Shown one piece after another: positions 32,861 to 45,972 of a DNA stretch of 64,000 nt. Each line of letters opens with the position of its first letter. Position 1 is the stretch's first letter. This DNA is from Forficula auricularia. Taxonomy: Eukaryota > Arthropoda > Insecta > Dermaptera > Forficulidae. Both the position numbers and the translations under genes were made by a program. The notes beneath the pieces are model-generated. The model saw only the letters and a program-made list of their open reading frames with translations, was not told the origin of the DNA and searched no databases. Where the stretch lies: NCBI GenBank assembly GCA_024734495.1, contig JALMQS010000099.1:69135149-69199148 (forward strand), in the 5' to 3' direction.

Positions 32861-33849
32861 TTAAGGTAGTTGTTCCGCCAAATACGTTTTCTTAGGATTT
32901 TTTTGAAATTTAGAGAGATTATTATTTAAATACTTCTGCATCGATTGGTGGCAAAACGAAATTTATGAACAATACAGTTCCGGAGATATTAAATTTCAAA
33001 AATAGAGTTTTTCAGGCCCTTTAACATTTCACTATACGAGATATCGGAAAATTTACATACATATTTGATTATAATTAAAAAACCCTTCTTACCATTTTTA
33101 TAAAAAACTAAACCAACATTAAACAATAACCAATGCATATTTTAGGACAATTTTGATTCATAGTTACAACACAGTTTCTGATATAATAAGGAATAAATAA
33201 TGAAAAATGTATAATCAAAATTTAGACTAAAAACAATTTGGCAACAGCGCATTTATTTAACCAGCGAAAGATGTATAAAGAGGGCGTGCTTTGGATTTTT
33301 TCAAAATTATAATTTTCATATAAGGTGTAACGTAGGCGTTGATTATATTTGTTAAAAAATAACAAAACGATTTTTATGGAAATTTAAAATGTATTTTATG
33401 TGTCATTTTAATATAAATTCGCCTGCTTGTGCTGACTTTGGGTTGCTCACTGGGCTGGGAGAGTCTTGCTCATTTAAATCTTACTATATACCTGTATTCT
33501 TTCTGTTTCTCATTTAAATCTTGCTACATACCTGTATTCTTTCTGTTTGCTCATTTAAATGTTACATATGTTATGTTTGCTTACTTAAATGTTACTATTT
33601 GTATATATATTCTTTCTGTTTCTGCTCTACGAGGTAGCCACCTCAGAGCATTGTTTTAAATAAATAAATAAATAAATAAATTCAATCTCTTACAATGGTG
33701 CCAAATTTGTCAAACGAGCACGGGATTGACTAGAATCGAGACATAAACAGCAAAATGTTTTTGGCTTATGAACTATGAATCCTTATTGTCTGTTCTCTAT
33801 ACTCTAGCATTAACTTTTTGCTAGTATTGTCGCGAAACAACTACCATAA
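32861..33849 (+). mobile_element. TTAA-flanked DNA element (possibly piggyBac-type), with a nested insertion
   Basis: It begins TTAAGGTAGTTGTTCC and ends CGAAACAACTACCATAA, so GGTAGTTGTT is inverted at both ends next to TTAA (one copy mutated). It has no transposase ORF. 33419-33683 is a later insertion, since the other copies lack it. Related copies: 13470, 40208, 42158 and 50133. Confidence 0.7.
33419..33683 (+). mobile_element. LINE-like 3' tail with (AAAT)n end and internal tandem units
   Basis: The insert lies between ATAAATTC repeats (target duplication) inside the TTAA element. It ends GAGGTAGCCACCTCAGAGC followed by AAAT repeats, like many LINE 3' ends. CATTTAAATCTT..TACCTGTATTCTTTCTGTTT recurs about three times inside. 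No coding part remains, so the clade is unknown. Confidence 0.55.
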
Positions 33850-34660
33850 AATCAAAAATAGCCATCGATTCTCATCTAATACTCGAGGAATAACAATTCT
33901 GCATTGGATTTTGGCTGTTTTTTTTTTTATAATATTTAAACATTTTATTTTGTAGTAGATTTTTAGACCAAACTCTTAAAAATATACAATTTCCTCTAGT
34001 TCTTTTATTTTTGTTCTCAAATTTAATTTCCGTAATAACATATTATTAATCATAGATTATATAGTATTAAATACCGGATACCTACGGAGTTATGACATTT
34101 AGAGTGATTCACCCTTTGGTTAAAATGACATTTCGTCACTGGATGTCAACTTTTAGAGTGACAATAACGTCATCTTCTGCTCTAATTTTAGTTTGTTGCC
34201 CACATATCTGGGAGTTAGCTGCCGTCAAGAAATCCGGCTATTTGACCGGAAGAAGAAAAAATCAATAAATAGACGTAAATGATAGGTTGAATATGATTAT
34301 CCGAATGAATAAATTTACTAATATTGTCCATCTAAAATGATAAAATTAGAAACCACAATTCTTTAATAATGGATCTCATTGCCACGAAGGAGTCACTTTG
34401 CTTCTTTGACGTCACGGGAAAATAAAATTACACTCGGTTCAAATGTAATGATTGAATTTGAAAAAGAGAGGGGGCATTAAAAAAATACTTAGTTCAAAAA
34501 CAACATTCCATTTATTTTCCAATTTCATAATTTCCTATAGTTTTATTTTTCACTATCTTTAAAAATAGACTTCCTCTGTATCCGTATTCCAATAACCACG
34601 ATAACACACGAACAGAAAGTCGTAGAAACTTCTTTCTGATATCAAAATATCATTTAGGGA
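33850..34660. other. Intergenic DNA, nothing recognised
   Basis: AT-rich with a (T)n tract near 33930. No repeat match or ORF with a motif was seen. Confidence 0.4.
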
Positions 34661-34775
34661 CGACTCGAGGCATCCGGCTAAAATCTGACCCCGGGGTTGA
34701 GACAAATTTTAAGAAAAATAATAAGTAGTATCATAAATTGGCTTATGGCTAGAAAGGCCGAAAAGTCAAAAAAAA
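34661..34775 (+). mobile_element. 5'-truncated tRNA-derived SINE
   Basis: Same body as the 9946-10106 element (GGCTAAAATCTGACCCC.GGG, GCTTATGGCTAGAAAGGCC) with a poly-A end. CATTTAGGGA flanks it at 34651-34660 and 34776-34785. The Pol III boxes are lost. Confidence 0.75.
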
Positions 34776-34803
34776 CATTTAGGGAAAGCGGTGTTGGTTA
34801 TAG

Positions 34804-34950
34804 CGAGGGGTGAACCACGATTGGAATTAGGTGTACACGTCTTTGGAGTTATGTGGAATTATTTTGGAATTCATTAGATAATGCCCCTTCATCTATTGTC
34901 TTCTACTTGGAAATGGAAGTGGAAGTAGGTGTACACGATATTAGCTCGCG
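34804..34950. mobile_element. hAT-type MITE, short form, right end clipped
   Basis: Left end CGAGGGGTGAACCACGA, internal CTTCTACTTGGAAATGGAAG, right end stops at GCTCGCG instead of the full CACCCCTCG. It interrupts a copy of the repeat at 5905-5935 (GCGGTGTTGG..TATAGTGAAAC). Confidence 0.65.
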
Positions 34951-35260
34951 GTTTATAGTGAAACATATTAAAAACAGGAGTTTTTAACGGGTTATAGCGG
35001 TGTTTCACAAGTAAAACACAAAAATTAAAAAGTTCTTTTAATTATATTTTTAGAATGTGAATAGAAATTGAATTTTGAACATCGACTTGATCATCATATT
35101 TGAGAATACAGCCCTAAGACTGGTTTGACGCATTGACTCTACAGCATGGGAACAATTTTACTACTCTAAAAGTCCATTATCTGGGGGGAAATACTTCAAC
35201 CTTGCTGTTCCCTCTTTCTTTCCCACCATTCAAAATTTCCAATTCTTTAACATACGCCTT

Positions 35261-35479
35261 GGGAGCCGGGTTGGCTCAGTTGGCTAACGCACTGGCCTCG
35301 TTTCGACATCGATCGATTATGACGATGTTGGAATGGGAGGCCGGGGTTCGATCCTAGCTGACGAATAAAAATTTCTACTGGCTGAAAACTCGGCTCCCCC
35401 ACTAACCCTACTAACACTTTACTTATGTGCTGTCTAAATGGGCTTTGTTCCCGGTGACATTAATAAATAAAAAAAAAAA
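35261..35479 (+). mobile_element. tRNA-derived SINE with intact A and B boxes
   Basis: A box TTGGCTCAGTTGG and B box GGTTCGATCCT are spaced as in a tRNA. A non-tRNA body and an A-rich tail follow. AACATACGCCTT flanks it at 35249-35260 and 35480-35491. Perfect duplications suggest a young insertion. Confidence 0.9.
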
Positions 35480-35491
35480 AACATACGCCTT

Positions 35492-36760
35492 ATCAACTTC
35501 CGTAAATTCTTTCCCAGTATACTCTTTATTTTAAGTACCTGGCCACCGAGCGATGCTTTTTGCTTCAGTTAAAAGCTATATATTAATCCCCGAATCCCCT
35601 TCACCTCCCGGGCCCCCCACAACTTAACCCCACCTCCTACACCCCCACTCCGCCTCAATACCGCCCCAATCCCGCCCCCAACAACCCCCGAAATCACATA
35701 CCCCCTAGGAAATCCCACCACTGCACCTCACCCCTCCACCCCCACATCTACCCCCACCCTCGCACCCCGCCTCTAGTTTTTGAATTTCTAGCCTTCTAGT
35801 AGCCCACAATTCATGTGTATATAGATAAAGACGAGGATATAGGTATAAATAAATACCGTATATTTTTTTAATTAAATATAAATTTTTACTCAATTAAATT
35901 GGCAAATTCTAAAATATAATAATATTAGTGGGATTTAAAACATGATTTATAATCAATTAAATTATAATTTCATTTTATTGAACCTATTATTTTACATGCA
36001 TTAGCGTATACATTTTATTTGAGCTTCGACTTCGGAGATTAGATCCCCACCATCGACTGTTCTTGATCTTCTCGTGCTTGCGATAATGTTTTTAGTCCGT
36101 GTTTGTAGTAAGAGGAAAAATTTACGAAATAAAAAACCTCTTTGCCGTTATTTATTATCAATCAATTAAATATATATAAATTTTATTAAACCAATTATTT
36201 TACATTAATTAATGTATACATTGTATTTTGCTTCTATTCCGGAGATTACTTCTCCACCATCGAGTGTCCTTATTCATCTTTAGTCCTTGTTTTTAATAAG
36301 AGGAAAAATCTAATTAGATAAAAAAACTCTTTTCCGATAATTATTTCAATTCCATTATTCCCCAATCAAGTCGATTGGATTCTCATCAACACACCACCCA
36401 GTGTCCAATCAATTAAATTACCTAACTTTTAATATATATTTGTGTTTGTAATTATTTATTAATGAGATTTAAAATAAAAAAAACAATTATTTATTAAAAG
36501 GAAATTGAATAAAAATGTAATTATACATTTTTATCGAGACAACCACCAGTGAATAATTATTTCAATTAACAAAAAACCCATCAAAAACAACTTAGCCGAA
36601 GATGAGACCGTGACAAATCGAATTGCCAACACAAAACCCTCCTAACCCGCGAATTTCATCCAAATCGTTAGGGCCGTTTTCGAGAACCCGATTGGATATA
36701 TATATATATATACAATTTTTGCTCGTTTAATAAGAGTATATATATAAATAGATAAGATAA
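35492..36760. other. Intergenic region with C-rich block and degenerate repeats
   Basis: 35585-35775 is strongly C-rich on + (G-rich on -) and related in reverse to 5370-5450. 36000-36360 shows two similar units (GGAGATTA..CCACCATCGA.TGT), again at 54600-54740. 36550-36690 is the reverse of 4830-5070. No gene. Confidence 0.5.
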
Positions 36761-37069
36761 GATTTTATCAAAAACCACAATTTCAAAACAATTATATTCG
36801 CATAACTTGGAAAATCCCTAAAGTTTTAACTTATAAAATCGAATATTATTATCCGTCATGTAAAAAGTAAATTTAATTTTTATTTAAAACTTTAATGCTT
36901 GAATTTATCTTTATGTATTCAAATGAGTAATGGTCTCTTTTCTGATTCAATAATATTAGTATTACTCATTAGTAGCCTGGTATTTTCATTGAAATGGTTG
37001 AATCAATAACGCTACTAAGAAAACTATTTTTACATATTTTTAAACGCAGTGAATATTTTTTTTATTCAG

Positions 37070-37325
37070 GAGAATGGTGTAGGTTCTAGATGAAACATAA
37101 AATTTAAATTTAAAAAATATAAATTACTAGGTAGGTTTCACAAATAATGGACAAATTGCTTATGAGCAAGACTCTATATATATTTCGAGCTACGAGCCCA
37201 TCTTCAGGAGTTCGCATATTTTTCTAGTGAATTCCTGAAGATGGACCCGTAACCCGAAATATATATAGTCTTGCTCATAAGCAATTTGTGTTTTATTTGT
37301 AAAATCCTCCCAGTAATTTGTACTT
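37070..37325. repeat. Type F foldback
   Basis: The flank GAATGGTGTAGGTTCTAGATG precedes arms TAGGTAGGTTTCACAAATAA../..TTATTTGTAAAATCCTCCC. The right arm has CTGAAGA, T, GGA..CC stem and CCGAAATATATATAGTC. Confidence 0.75.
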
Positions 37326-38228
37326 GTTAAATTATAATTTTGGTAGTGAATATTAGTTATTTAATTAGAGAATTTTCCGATTTAGATTAATGGTTCCCAA
37401 AGTAAAATCCACGGAACTTTGGTATCGGGAATATTTGGTTTCATTTAAATTTAAATTTTTTTTTTCATTTTTTTAATTAATGACCTAAAACTAATAGCTA
37501 AATTGAATTTTTTGATAGAGGAATCCTCGACATTTCGAGGATTCTTAAACCAAAATAAAATACAAACTTGAAATTTACAAGTTCTATGTATTTGTTTTCC
37601 TTTAAATCATATATCGTATTAAACTTGTAATTGAATCATTATTTTAAAAAGAGATTAATTTTTGAACGGTTGAATTTTTTTATGGGGTGTGAGATATCCC
37701 TGTAAATTATCATTACGTAGAATTAGTATGATTTTCTTTTTTAGTTCAATTAATTTTAAAACGACATTTTAGATTTGCTATTAAATTGCCTATATTACTA
37801 CTATAATAACTATTATTATTTGGTATTTTTGTCAAAATAGCATTTTTTAATAATAGTATGAAATAAGTGATGTTCATTCATTTAAAGTTAATTAAATTAG
37901 ATTTTTTTAACTAGAATGTCTTAATTCATATAATATATCAAGTACATATTATTTATTAGGTACGGTACTCTATAAGTGCGAGACCCAATCGCACTTATCA
38001 ACTTTTTATTTAAATTTATACAATCTTTCCAAAGTAGAAATGGAACCAATACCAAATGGTATCCTAATAAAGGTTTGAAGATAGTTTTTATAAAAGATTG
38101 GAATTTATTAATTTATATACTCACATTCAATAAAATTTTGTCAATATACACATACGATATATTTAAATATTTAGAAATCTTTAAAAAAAAAACAATCTTC
38201 ATACATTTTGAAAACCGAAACGTTTCTT

Positions 38229-38957
38229 TATTGGTACTCCAATATTACTACTCTAAGTTATTCCCCATATCTGTCTTGTAGAAATTTTTCTACACGCCTC
38301 AAAATGAGAAAATTTCGGATTTTTTTCAGTTTTTCTTAATCAACTCTAAAATGGCTTATCAAATTAAAAAGTTATCCATTAGATAAATTAAATCTCTTTA
38401 AATTACGCGTAAAATGATAAAAAGTTCATCTATTTAGGTTTAGTAGAACCGGCACTAGCGCCTGACAAAAAAAAACGCCCGGGATCACTTTTGAATATCC
38501 CTATAACTCGTACTTTATTCGATTTTTTCCCATTTTGACCATGAAGGAGCATGTTTTCGACAAAGACCACTTTACACATTTTTAATCTAGTTTAAAAATG
38601 TGTAAAGTGGTCTTTGTCGAAAACGTGCTCCTGCATGGTCAAAATGGGAAAAAATCGAATAAAGTACGAGTTATAGGGATATTCAAAAGTGATCCCGGGG
38701 GCTGTTTTTTGACAGGCGCTAGTGCCGGTTCTACTGAACCTAAATAGATGAAATTTTTATCATTTTACGCGTAATTTAAAGAGATTTAATTTATCTAATG
38801 GATAACTTTTTAATTTGATAAGCCATTTTAGAGTTATTTAAGAAAAACTGAAAAAACTCCGAAATTTTCTCATTTCAGATGTGTAGAAAAATTTCCACAA
38901 AACAGATTTGGGAGAAAACTTAGGGTAGTAGTAGTAATAGTGGAGTACCAATAAAGG
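38229..38957. repeat. Very long palindrome, arms about 360 bp
   Basis: The left arm (TATTGGTACTCCAATATTAC to GTGTAAA.TG.AGTTTAA) is mirrored with few changes to ..GTAATAGTGGAGTACCAATA. The centre is near 38590. Landmarks: GGCACTAGCGCCTGAC / GACAGGCGCTAGTGCC and GATCACTTTTGAATATCC / GGATATTCAAAAGTGATCC. A further partial copy of the outer arm lies at 38985-39170. No terminal motif or ORF is seen. Confidence 0.85.
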
Positions 38958-39359
38958 TATTCCAGGAATAAAATCTTAATTAGAAAGAGCTTTAATCTAT
39001 ATAATGGATATCTTTTTGATTTGATAAGCGGTTTTAGAGTTATTCAAGAAAAACTGAAAAACTCCGAAATTTTCTCATTTTGAGGCACGTAGAAAAATTT
39101 CCACAACACCGATTTGGCTTAGGCTAGTAATATTGAATTACCAATAAAGGTATTCAACCAATATAATCTTTACCGGAAAAATTTCCTGTTTATGCCATTT
39201 TTTCACGTAATTTGCCTGGACTATAATCCCAACCCATTATAATTTTTTAGGTACATATATGTTTATTTAAATCAAACAAAAGACAATCTCAGTGATTTCT
39301 TCTTTTGAAAAATTTGAATTATTGAAGTTTCGGTCAATAAATAGATTATTTATATAATA

Positions 39360-39620
39360 ATAAAACTTGAGCAAGATGCGAGGTAGGTTGCACAAAAAGA
39401 AATAAAACAAAATTGAGTTTTGAATTCCATATATTTCGGGGGTGAGCCCATCATCAGGAGTCAAAGAAAACTTCTTAGACTCCTGATGATCAGCTCACCC
39501 CCGAAATATATCGAATTCAAAATTAAATTTTGTTTCATTTCTTTTTTGTGAAACCTACCTCGCATCTTGCTCAAGTTTTATTATTATATTAAAATGTTTC
39601 ACTTAGAACCAACACCTAAC
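39360..39620. repeat. Type F foldback (twin of 32398)
   Basis: Same GAGCAAGATG.GAGGTAGGTT start, arms, centre with CTGATGA..CCCGAAATATATCG, and TTTCACTTAGAACCAACACC flank. It ends about 160 bp before the gene 2 upstream region. Confidence 0.8.
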
Positions 39621-39819
39621 TCCTTAAAAGTTATAGATTATTTATATATGTAGGTTTCTATAAATAGATAAGAGGAAAAAAATAAACCAGTGAGCAAGTG
39701 ATTAAGAATTTAATTCTGGAATCGCATGAATGAAAAAAATTCTTCCTATTTCCAGCTAAACCGGTTGGATATCAATTACGGGATTGAGAGTGAAACCATC
39801 ACGAGTGATTGTTTTATCC

Positions 39820-39951
39820 GGGGATCTCCCCGAACTAATTATGTTCGTCAAGATTTGACAAATTGCAGTCGGCAAGGAAACTCTTGGTAGGGGAATGTGG
39901 TGGGATTTCTTCTCGACCAACGTAAGCGCTCTCTCCTATTCCTCTATAAAT
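39820..39951 (+). promoter_or_regulatory. Candidate kB-like site and TATA box upstream of gene 2
   Basis: A palindromic GGGGATCTCCCC begins near 39820 and fits the Rel site consensus. A CTCTATAAAT box lies at about 39942-39950, roughly 100 bp before the ATG. This spacing suits a short 5' UTR. Immune protease genes are often Rel-induced, so the pairing is plausible, but transcription start evidence is lacking. Confidence 0.4.
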
Positions 39952-40046
39952 CTCATATGCTCAGGAAGAAACCTTTCAAAACTTGTTAGGCATTGAACTT
40001 GTGATATTGTGTTCTCGCCTTTCCATTCATTTTCTTAAATAACACG

Positions 40047-40122
40047 ATGTGGTCCGTATCGTTGTGGTTCGTGACACTTAACATCTTTTCATACTTCACG
40101 CTCGGAAATCTTCAAATAATGG
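40047..40122 (+). CDS. Gene 2 exon 1: start and signal peptide
   Basis: It encodes MWSVSLWFVTLNIFSYFTLG followed by NLQIM and exits in phase 1 at GTGAGT. The peptide has a hydrophobic core and aligns along its length with gene 1 exon 1. The upstream sequence also contains a block (GTTAGGCAT, then TTGTG) shared with gene 1, which suggests homologous 5' UTRs. Confidence 0.85.
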
Positions 40123-43100
40123 GTGAGTCTTAATTTTATTAAGTGAGAATGGTGTAGGTTCTTGGTGAAACATTAAATAAAGTAAAGAAAATTTTTTTAG
40201 AAACTTTTTAAGGTAGTTGTTCCTCCAAATTCGTTTTCTTGGGATTTTTTTGAAATTTATACAGATTATTATTTAAATAGTTCTGCATTGATTGATGGCA
40301 AAACGAAATTTATTAACAATACAGTTCCGGAGATATAAAATTTCAAAAATCGAGTTTTTCAGGCTCTTTAACATTGCACTATACGAGATATCGGAAAATT
40401 TACATACATATTTAATTATAATTAAGAAACCCTTCTTACCATTTTTATAAAAAACTAAACCAACATTAAACAATAACCAATACGTATTTTAAGACAATTT
40501 TGATTCATAGTTACAACACAGTTTCTGAGATAATAAGGAATAAATAATGAAAACAAATTTAGGCTAAAAACAATTTGGCAACAGCGCATTTATTTAACCA
40601 GCGAAAGATGCATGCGCTAGTTTTATTAGTATGTTTTAGTATTTCGGGGTATAAGCCCATCTTCAGAAGTTCACAAAGGACACTCATAGAGAGGCGTGCT
40701 AAATAAGCATCTGATCTTTGAAACCTAATAGCTAATGTTTTATATTTTAAATTTTAAAAAGTTTCTAAAAAAATTTTCAACAAAATTTTCTTTGCTTCCT
40801 TTAAGTCTTAATTTATTTTTCATCTTGACAATTACACTTCTCGACAATAATTTTTCTTTATAAATTAATTTAAATATATAATTAGCTTATTAAGCTGATT
40901 ATGATAAGGTCAATAAATAAACTAATGTGGCCATCCACATAACTTTACTACGAGGGGTGAACCGCGACCTAATATGCTGTACACCTACTTCCACTTGTAC
41001 TTCCAAATATTTCCAAGTACTTCCAAATATTTCCAATTACTTTCAAATATTTCCAAGTACTTCCAAATATTTCCAAGTACTTTCAAATATTTCCAAGCAC
41101 TTCCAAATGTTTCCAAGTACTTCTAAATATTCCCAAGAGATTGAAAATATTTCCAAGTACTTCCAAATATTTCCAAGTACTTCCAAAATACTTCCAAAGA
41201 GGTATACACCTACTTCCAATCGCGGATCACCCCTCGCTTTACCATATACCTGTCTCATGTCTTAAATTTATAATTCTATTTTTGAACCCCTCCCCCCTAT
41301 TTTGTTTCTCTAAAGAAATAGTGACTCTTTGTAAAAGCTTTTATTTATTTATTATCAGACTCTTTCAAAGTGAATTTCAGCTTATATGGTTTTTTTACAT
41401 TGAAAAATGTATATGTTAATTTTATAAGAGGACCGACCCCCCTCCACCTATTTTGAACCCATTAGCAATTAATTATATCTCCTTTTAAATATGAGACTCT
41501 TTTATGTGTAATATTAGCTTTCTTCAATTTGTGTTTGAAAATTGTATTGTTTTGGTCCCCTAAAGAATAATTTACTTTCTTTTTTATTATAGATTCTTTT
41601 TCTAGTCTATTTCATTTATTTTTAGTTTGAAAATCTTATCAGTTTAATAACTTAGTAATATAATAACTGTTTTGGATATATGAGTCCGACTCGCACTTGG
41701 CCGGTTTACCAATATTTGTAAAAATTAAAAGTTCCAATGGGTTTTATAATGTTGATCATCGTTAATTAGAAACCTATAAATTATTATAATTGTATAAAAG
41801 ATTTCACTGTCGATGGTAACAGAATTGTTTTTATTTTAGGTTAAAAATAAAATGAGAGAGTCTTCTGTTTTTTAAATAAAATAATTTTTAATTATTTCTA
41901 GACAATTAGAGAAATATAGAAATAATTAAAAATTATTTTATTTAAAAAACAGAAGACTCTCTCATTTTATTTTTAACCTAAAATATTATAATTGTTTTAT
42001 TTTTTGGAAAATATGGATAGAATCAATAAATAGCTATCAAGAAACTCTTAAAAATCCAAATTTTTGAATTAGATTTATATTCGTTGGCCTATCCGCTGAC
42101 ATTTGAGCACGAAAGGCAATTTGAAACCCACTTTTCTAGAATGTTGGATAATTCATCTAAAGGTAGATGTTTCACCATATGGGTTTTCTTAGGATTTTTT
42201 TGAAATTTAGACAGATTAGTATTTAAATACTTCTGCATCGAATGGTTGGCAAAATAAAATTTATGAACAACATAGTTCAGGAGATATTAAATTCCAAAGA
42301 CAGAGTTTTTCAGACTCTTATACATTGCACTATACGGGATATCGAAAAGTTGACATACATATTTATATAAATAATAATGTACTGTTACGTTTAAGTGATA
42401 CATTGAAAGATCTCCGAAAGTTCTTCCCCGATTTCTTTGAAATTTTCACCCAACATTCCATTCAAATACACGAGTGTTTTTATATATAGTGTTTTAAAGA
42501 TATCACACCTGTGGCATAAAACGAGACGCTCCCCGCCAGGGGCTAGGCTAGCGTCAGCTAGTTTAATTATAATTAAGAAACTATTCTTACCATTGTTATA
42601 AAAATCTAAACCAACATTAAACAATAACTAATACATTTTTTAAGAAAATTTTAATTAATAGATACAACACAGCTTCTGAGATATTAATGAATAAATAATT
42701 AAAAATGTATAATGAAAAATCTACACTAAAAACAAGCTGGCAACAACGCATGTATTTAACCTAAAAAATGGGTTAACTTGAGTATATTTTTGACGTTTTT
42801 TCGCTTCAGCCATTGTCGCAACAGCTTTCAATCGCTTATTAAGAACTTTTTGTTTTATAAATCTTCCTTTATAATGTACTTTATCTGTCATTTCTATGAT
42901 AAAATATATACAAGTGTTGCCTGATTTATCAAACGAGCAGGGGATTCGCTAGTAGTGGTATATTAACAGCAAAAAGTTTTGGGCTTATTAATTATGATTC
43001 CTTATTGTCTGTTCTATATTCTCTAGCATTAACTTTTTTCTAGTATTGTCGCAAAACAACTACCTTAAATTGCATTTTTTACGATTTTTGAAATGCTAGA

Positions 43101-45876
43101 AAAATGAAAAAAAATTTTTTTTTAATTTTTTAATAAAAATTATTTGGTTGAATATTTCATTATACATTTTTTAAATAAACCAGATTAAGAAGTTTAATAT
43201 TTTTATTAAAACATATAGACGAACATATAAATACTCGATCACTTTATCTGTAATCTTTTTCATGTATAATATACTACGTCGTACAACTAACACAGATGAA
43301 ACGATCGAAATGCCGTGTACATGTAACTTTGTTACTGTTTTAATAAATTATATTCAAATGTGCGTATGGCGCATAATATGATCTATTTGAAAGTGTAAAA
43401 ATAAATAGAACACAAGTAAAAATTTTGAAATTTGAGATTTTTGTATAATTTGCGAAATAGGAATAGGTACTCGTGTGAATATTTAATTTTGATCTAAGTT
43501 ACAAAACTTGATTATCTCCTAGAACATAGATAATTTAAATTTCCATTACTATATATATTATAAATGTTGACAAACAGAAACGAAGTTCTGAAGAAATGGA
43601 AATTTTATTTTATGGGGCGGTCCATAAATTACGTCACACACTAAGGAGAGAGGGGCATCTCAGATTTGTGACAAAATGGGACAGGGGGGGGTCACGGAAA
43701 TCAAATTGTGATGTCACACAAGTCAAATTAAAATTTCTTTAAAATTTTCAAATATATTTTTTAGATTTCAGGTTATTATTATTCCAATTTGAAAATGATA
43801 GGGTACAAAAGTGATATTGTGACGTCACAATACAGAGGGGGCTCAATGAAAATGTGATAGAATATGACACAGGGGGGGTCTGAAAATCTTGAAATTCGTA
43901 TGACGTGATTTATGGACGGCGCCTATTGAAAGAATTGAATGTCAAATTTAATTTTACAGAATTTACAGATTGAAGGAGACAATAAAGAGTGTGTCTTCTG
44001 CTGGAATTATATATTTTATTTATTTATAACGAGACTATAGTTTCGTTATAAATAAATAAAATTTATAATTCCAGCAGAAGACACACTCTTTACTGTCTCC
44101 TTCAATATATAAAAATTCTGCTACTCTCGGCAAAAACTTTCAATTTAGAATTTACAGACGTTACATTTTTCTTGAGTTCAAAAGAAGTTTTTTTTTATGT
44201 CTGCTTGGGTATGTATCTATGTGGGTTTTTATGTTACATTAGGGGCCATCCATAAATTACTCACACGAATTTCAAGATTTTTAGACCCCTCCCTTCCACA
44301 GTGTCAAATTCTATCACATTTTCATTGAGCCCCTCCCCTGAATTGTGACGTCACACCATCACTTTTATATTTTTAATTTCACATTTATATTCTACAGAAA
44401 ATAATTGGGAAGTATTGCGATGGCCAGTCTTGGTCCTGACTCTTTGAGAGCTCAGAGATGAAAAAAGTTAATTTCATATTGTAACTTCTAAGTTGAAGGA
44501 ATCGATGCCCTTAATAGTTAGAAACCGGATTTAGGAGATAAAACCGGAAATTGGGGTCCCCAGGGGCCAAAAAGAGGCCAGAAATCCATTAATCAGTGCG
44601 TATGTACGTATGAACGTATGTACCCCCCCTCCGTTTTTTTATTTATATTTGAAAAAACTTCAATTTGACCGTGACATCACAATTTTTAAGATCCCCTCTG
44701 TTACATTTTGTCTAAAATCTGAGATGCCCCCTCCTTACTGTGTGACGCCCCTTAAGCTAGAGACCATTGAACTAATAATTATGAAATTTGAATTCTTTAT
44801 CAAATTACTGAGTAATTAACATCCACTAACATTCTATTTCTGAAGTTTCTCTTCTAAATCCAACATTTATCAATTTTACACGTTCTTTATTCATAATATA
44901 GCGTTTACGTCATTTGGGTATTTAATCCAAGTTCCTTTGGAACTAATTTGAATTAAAGTTCCATGACTCATTGATTATAATTATTCAAAATTTTTATATA
45001 ATTTTCTTTTTTTCCTCGTTGACTTGTACATTTAGAATTCAAAATAAGTCAAGGAAATTGGGAACCCCCTGATTTAGTCTTACTAGGGGGCTTGATTGAA
45101 GTTATTATTTCAAGTCTCAAGTTTTTTTTCGTTTGCTAGCAGATACGTTAATTAATAAATAAAGTAAAGGGTGTGTAGTTTCACAGTGAATGAAATAAAA
45201 CTCAAAGAGGTTTATACAAACTCAATATATTTCGGATTATCAGGAGATTTCAAGTTAAAAACTGTTTTAACTGTTTTTAAACTATTTCGGGTGGCTAACC
45301 CATCTTCAGGAGCAACAGAAAGTAACTCAAGATGGGTTAGCCACCCGAAATATATATATCAAGATTAAAGTCTCTCCAAAAATAAATTCGTTTTATTTTT
45401 ATATCTTAATGTGAACCTACCAAGTATTTTTTATCCAATAAGTAGTAAATAGTTAAATTTCAGCTCAAGTTCATGAGACTCACATCAGATAACAAGCTAA
45501 TTTTTTTTCTTGATTTTCTAAATTTGTCATCTTTAAACCTAATGAACCAATAGCCTAATGAGTTAAATATAAACATTTTAATTTCATATTGATCTTTCTA
45601 CGAGTATTCGTTCTTGAGTTATCTTGCCCGAATAGCACATAGACCAAAATAAAACCCAAATGGAACTTTTTTGAATGGTTGAATTATTGTCTTTATATAG
45701 TTTTAATTAGGTTGAATTACGGTTTCTAAACGGTGGTTATGCCCCGTTTTTTCCGTTTTGCAACTGTTGTATTTACGTTAAATTATATGGTCGCAATGAT
45801 TATAATGGCACCGTTACAAAAAGGTTGTACGCCAACATTTTTGTCCCCGATTTGCAACTGTTTATTTATAATTTTA

Positions 45877-45972
<96 letters not shown>

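Noticed and set aside
35261..35340. Possible tRNA gene
   Set aside because: A and B boxes are present, but the acceptor stem does not close and an A tail with target duplications follows, so it is a SINE.
37976..38281. A 101-codon ORF beside the large palindrome
   Set aside because: Biased, AT-driven composition with no motif; its 3' part overlaps the palindrome arm.
40927..41265. Plus-strand ORF with repeated SKYFQVLPNIS-type units
   Set aside because: Same minisatellite read on the other strand.
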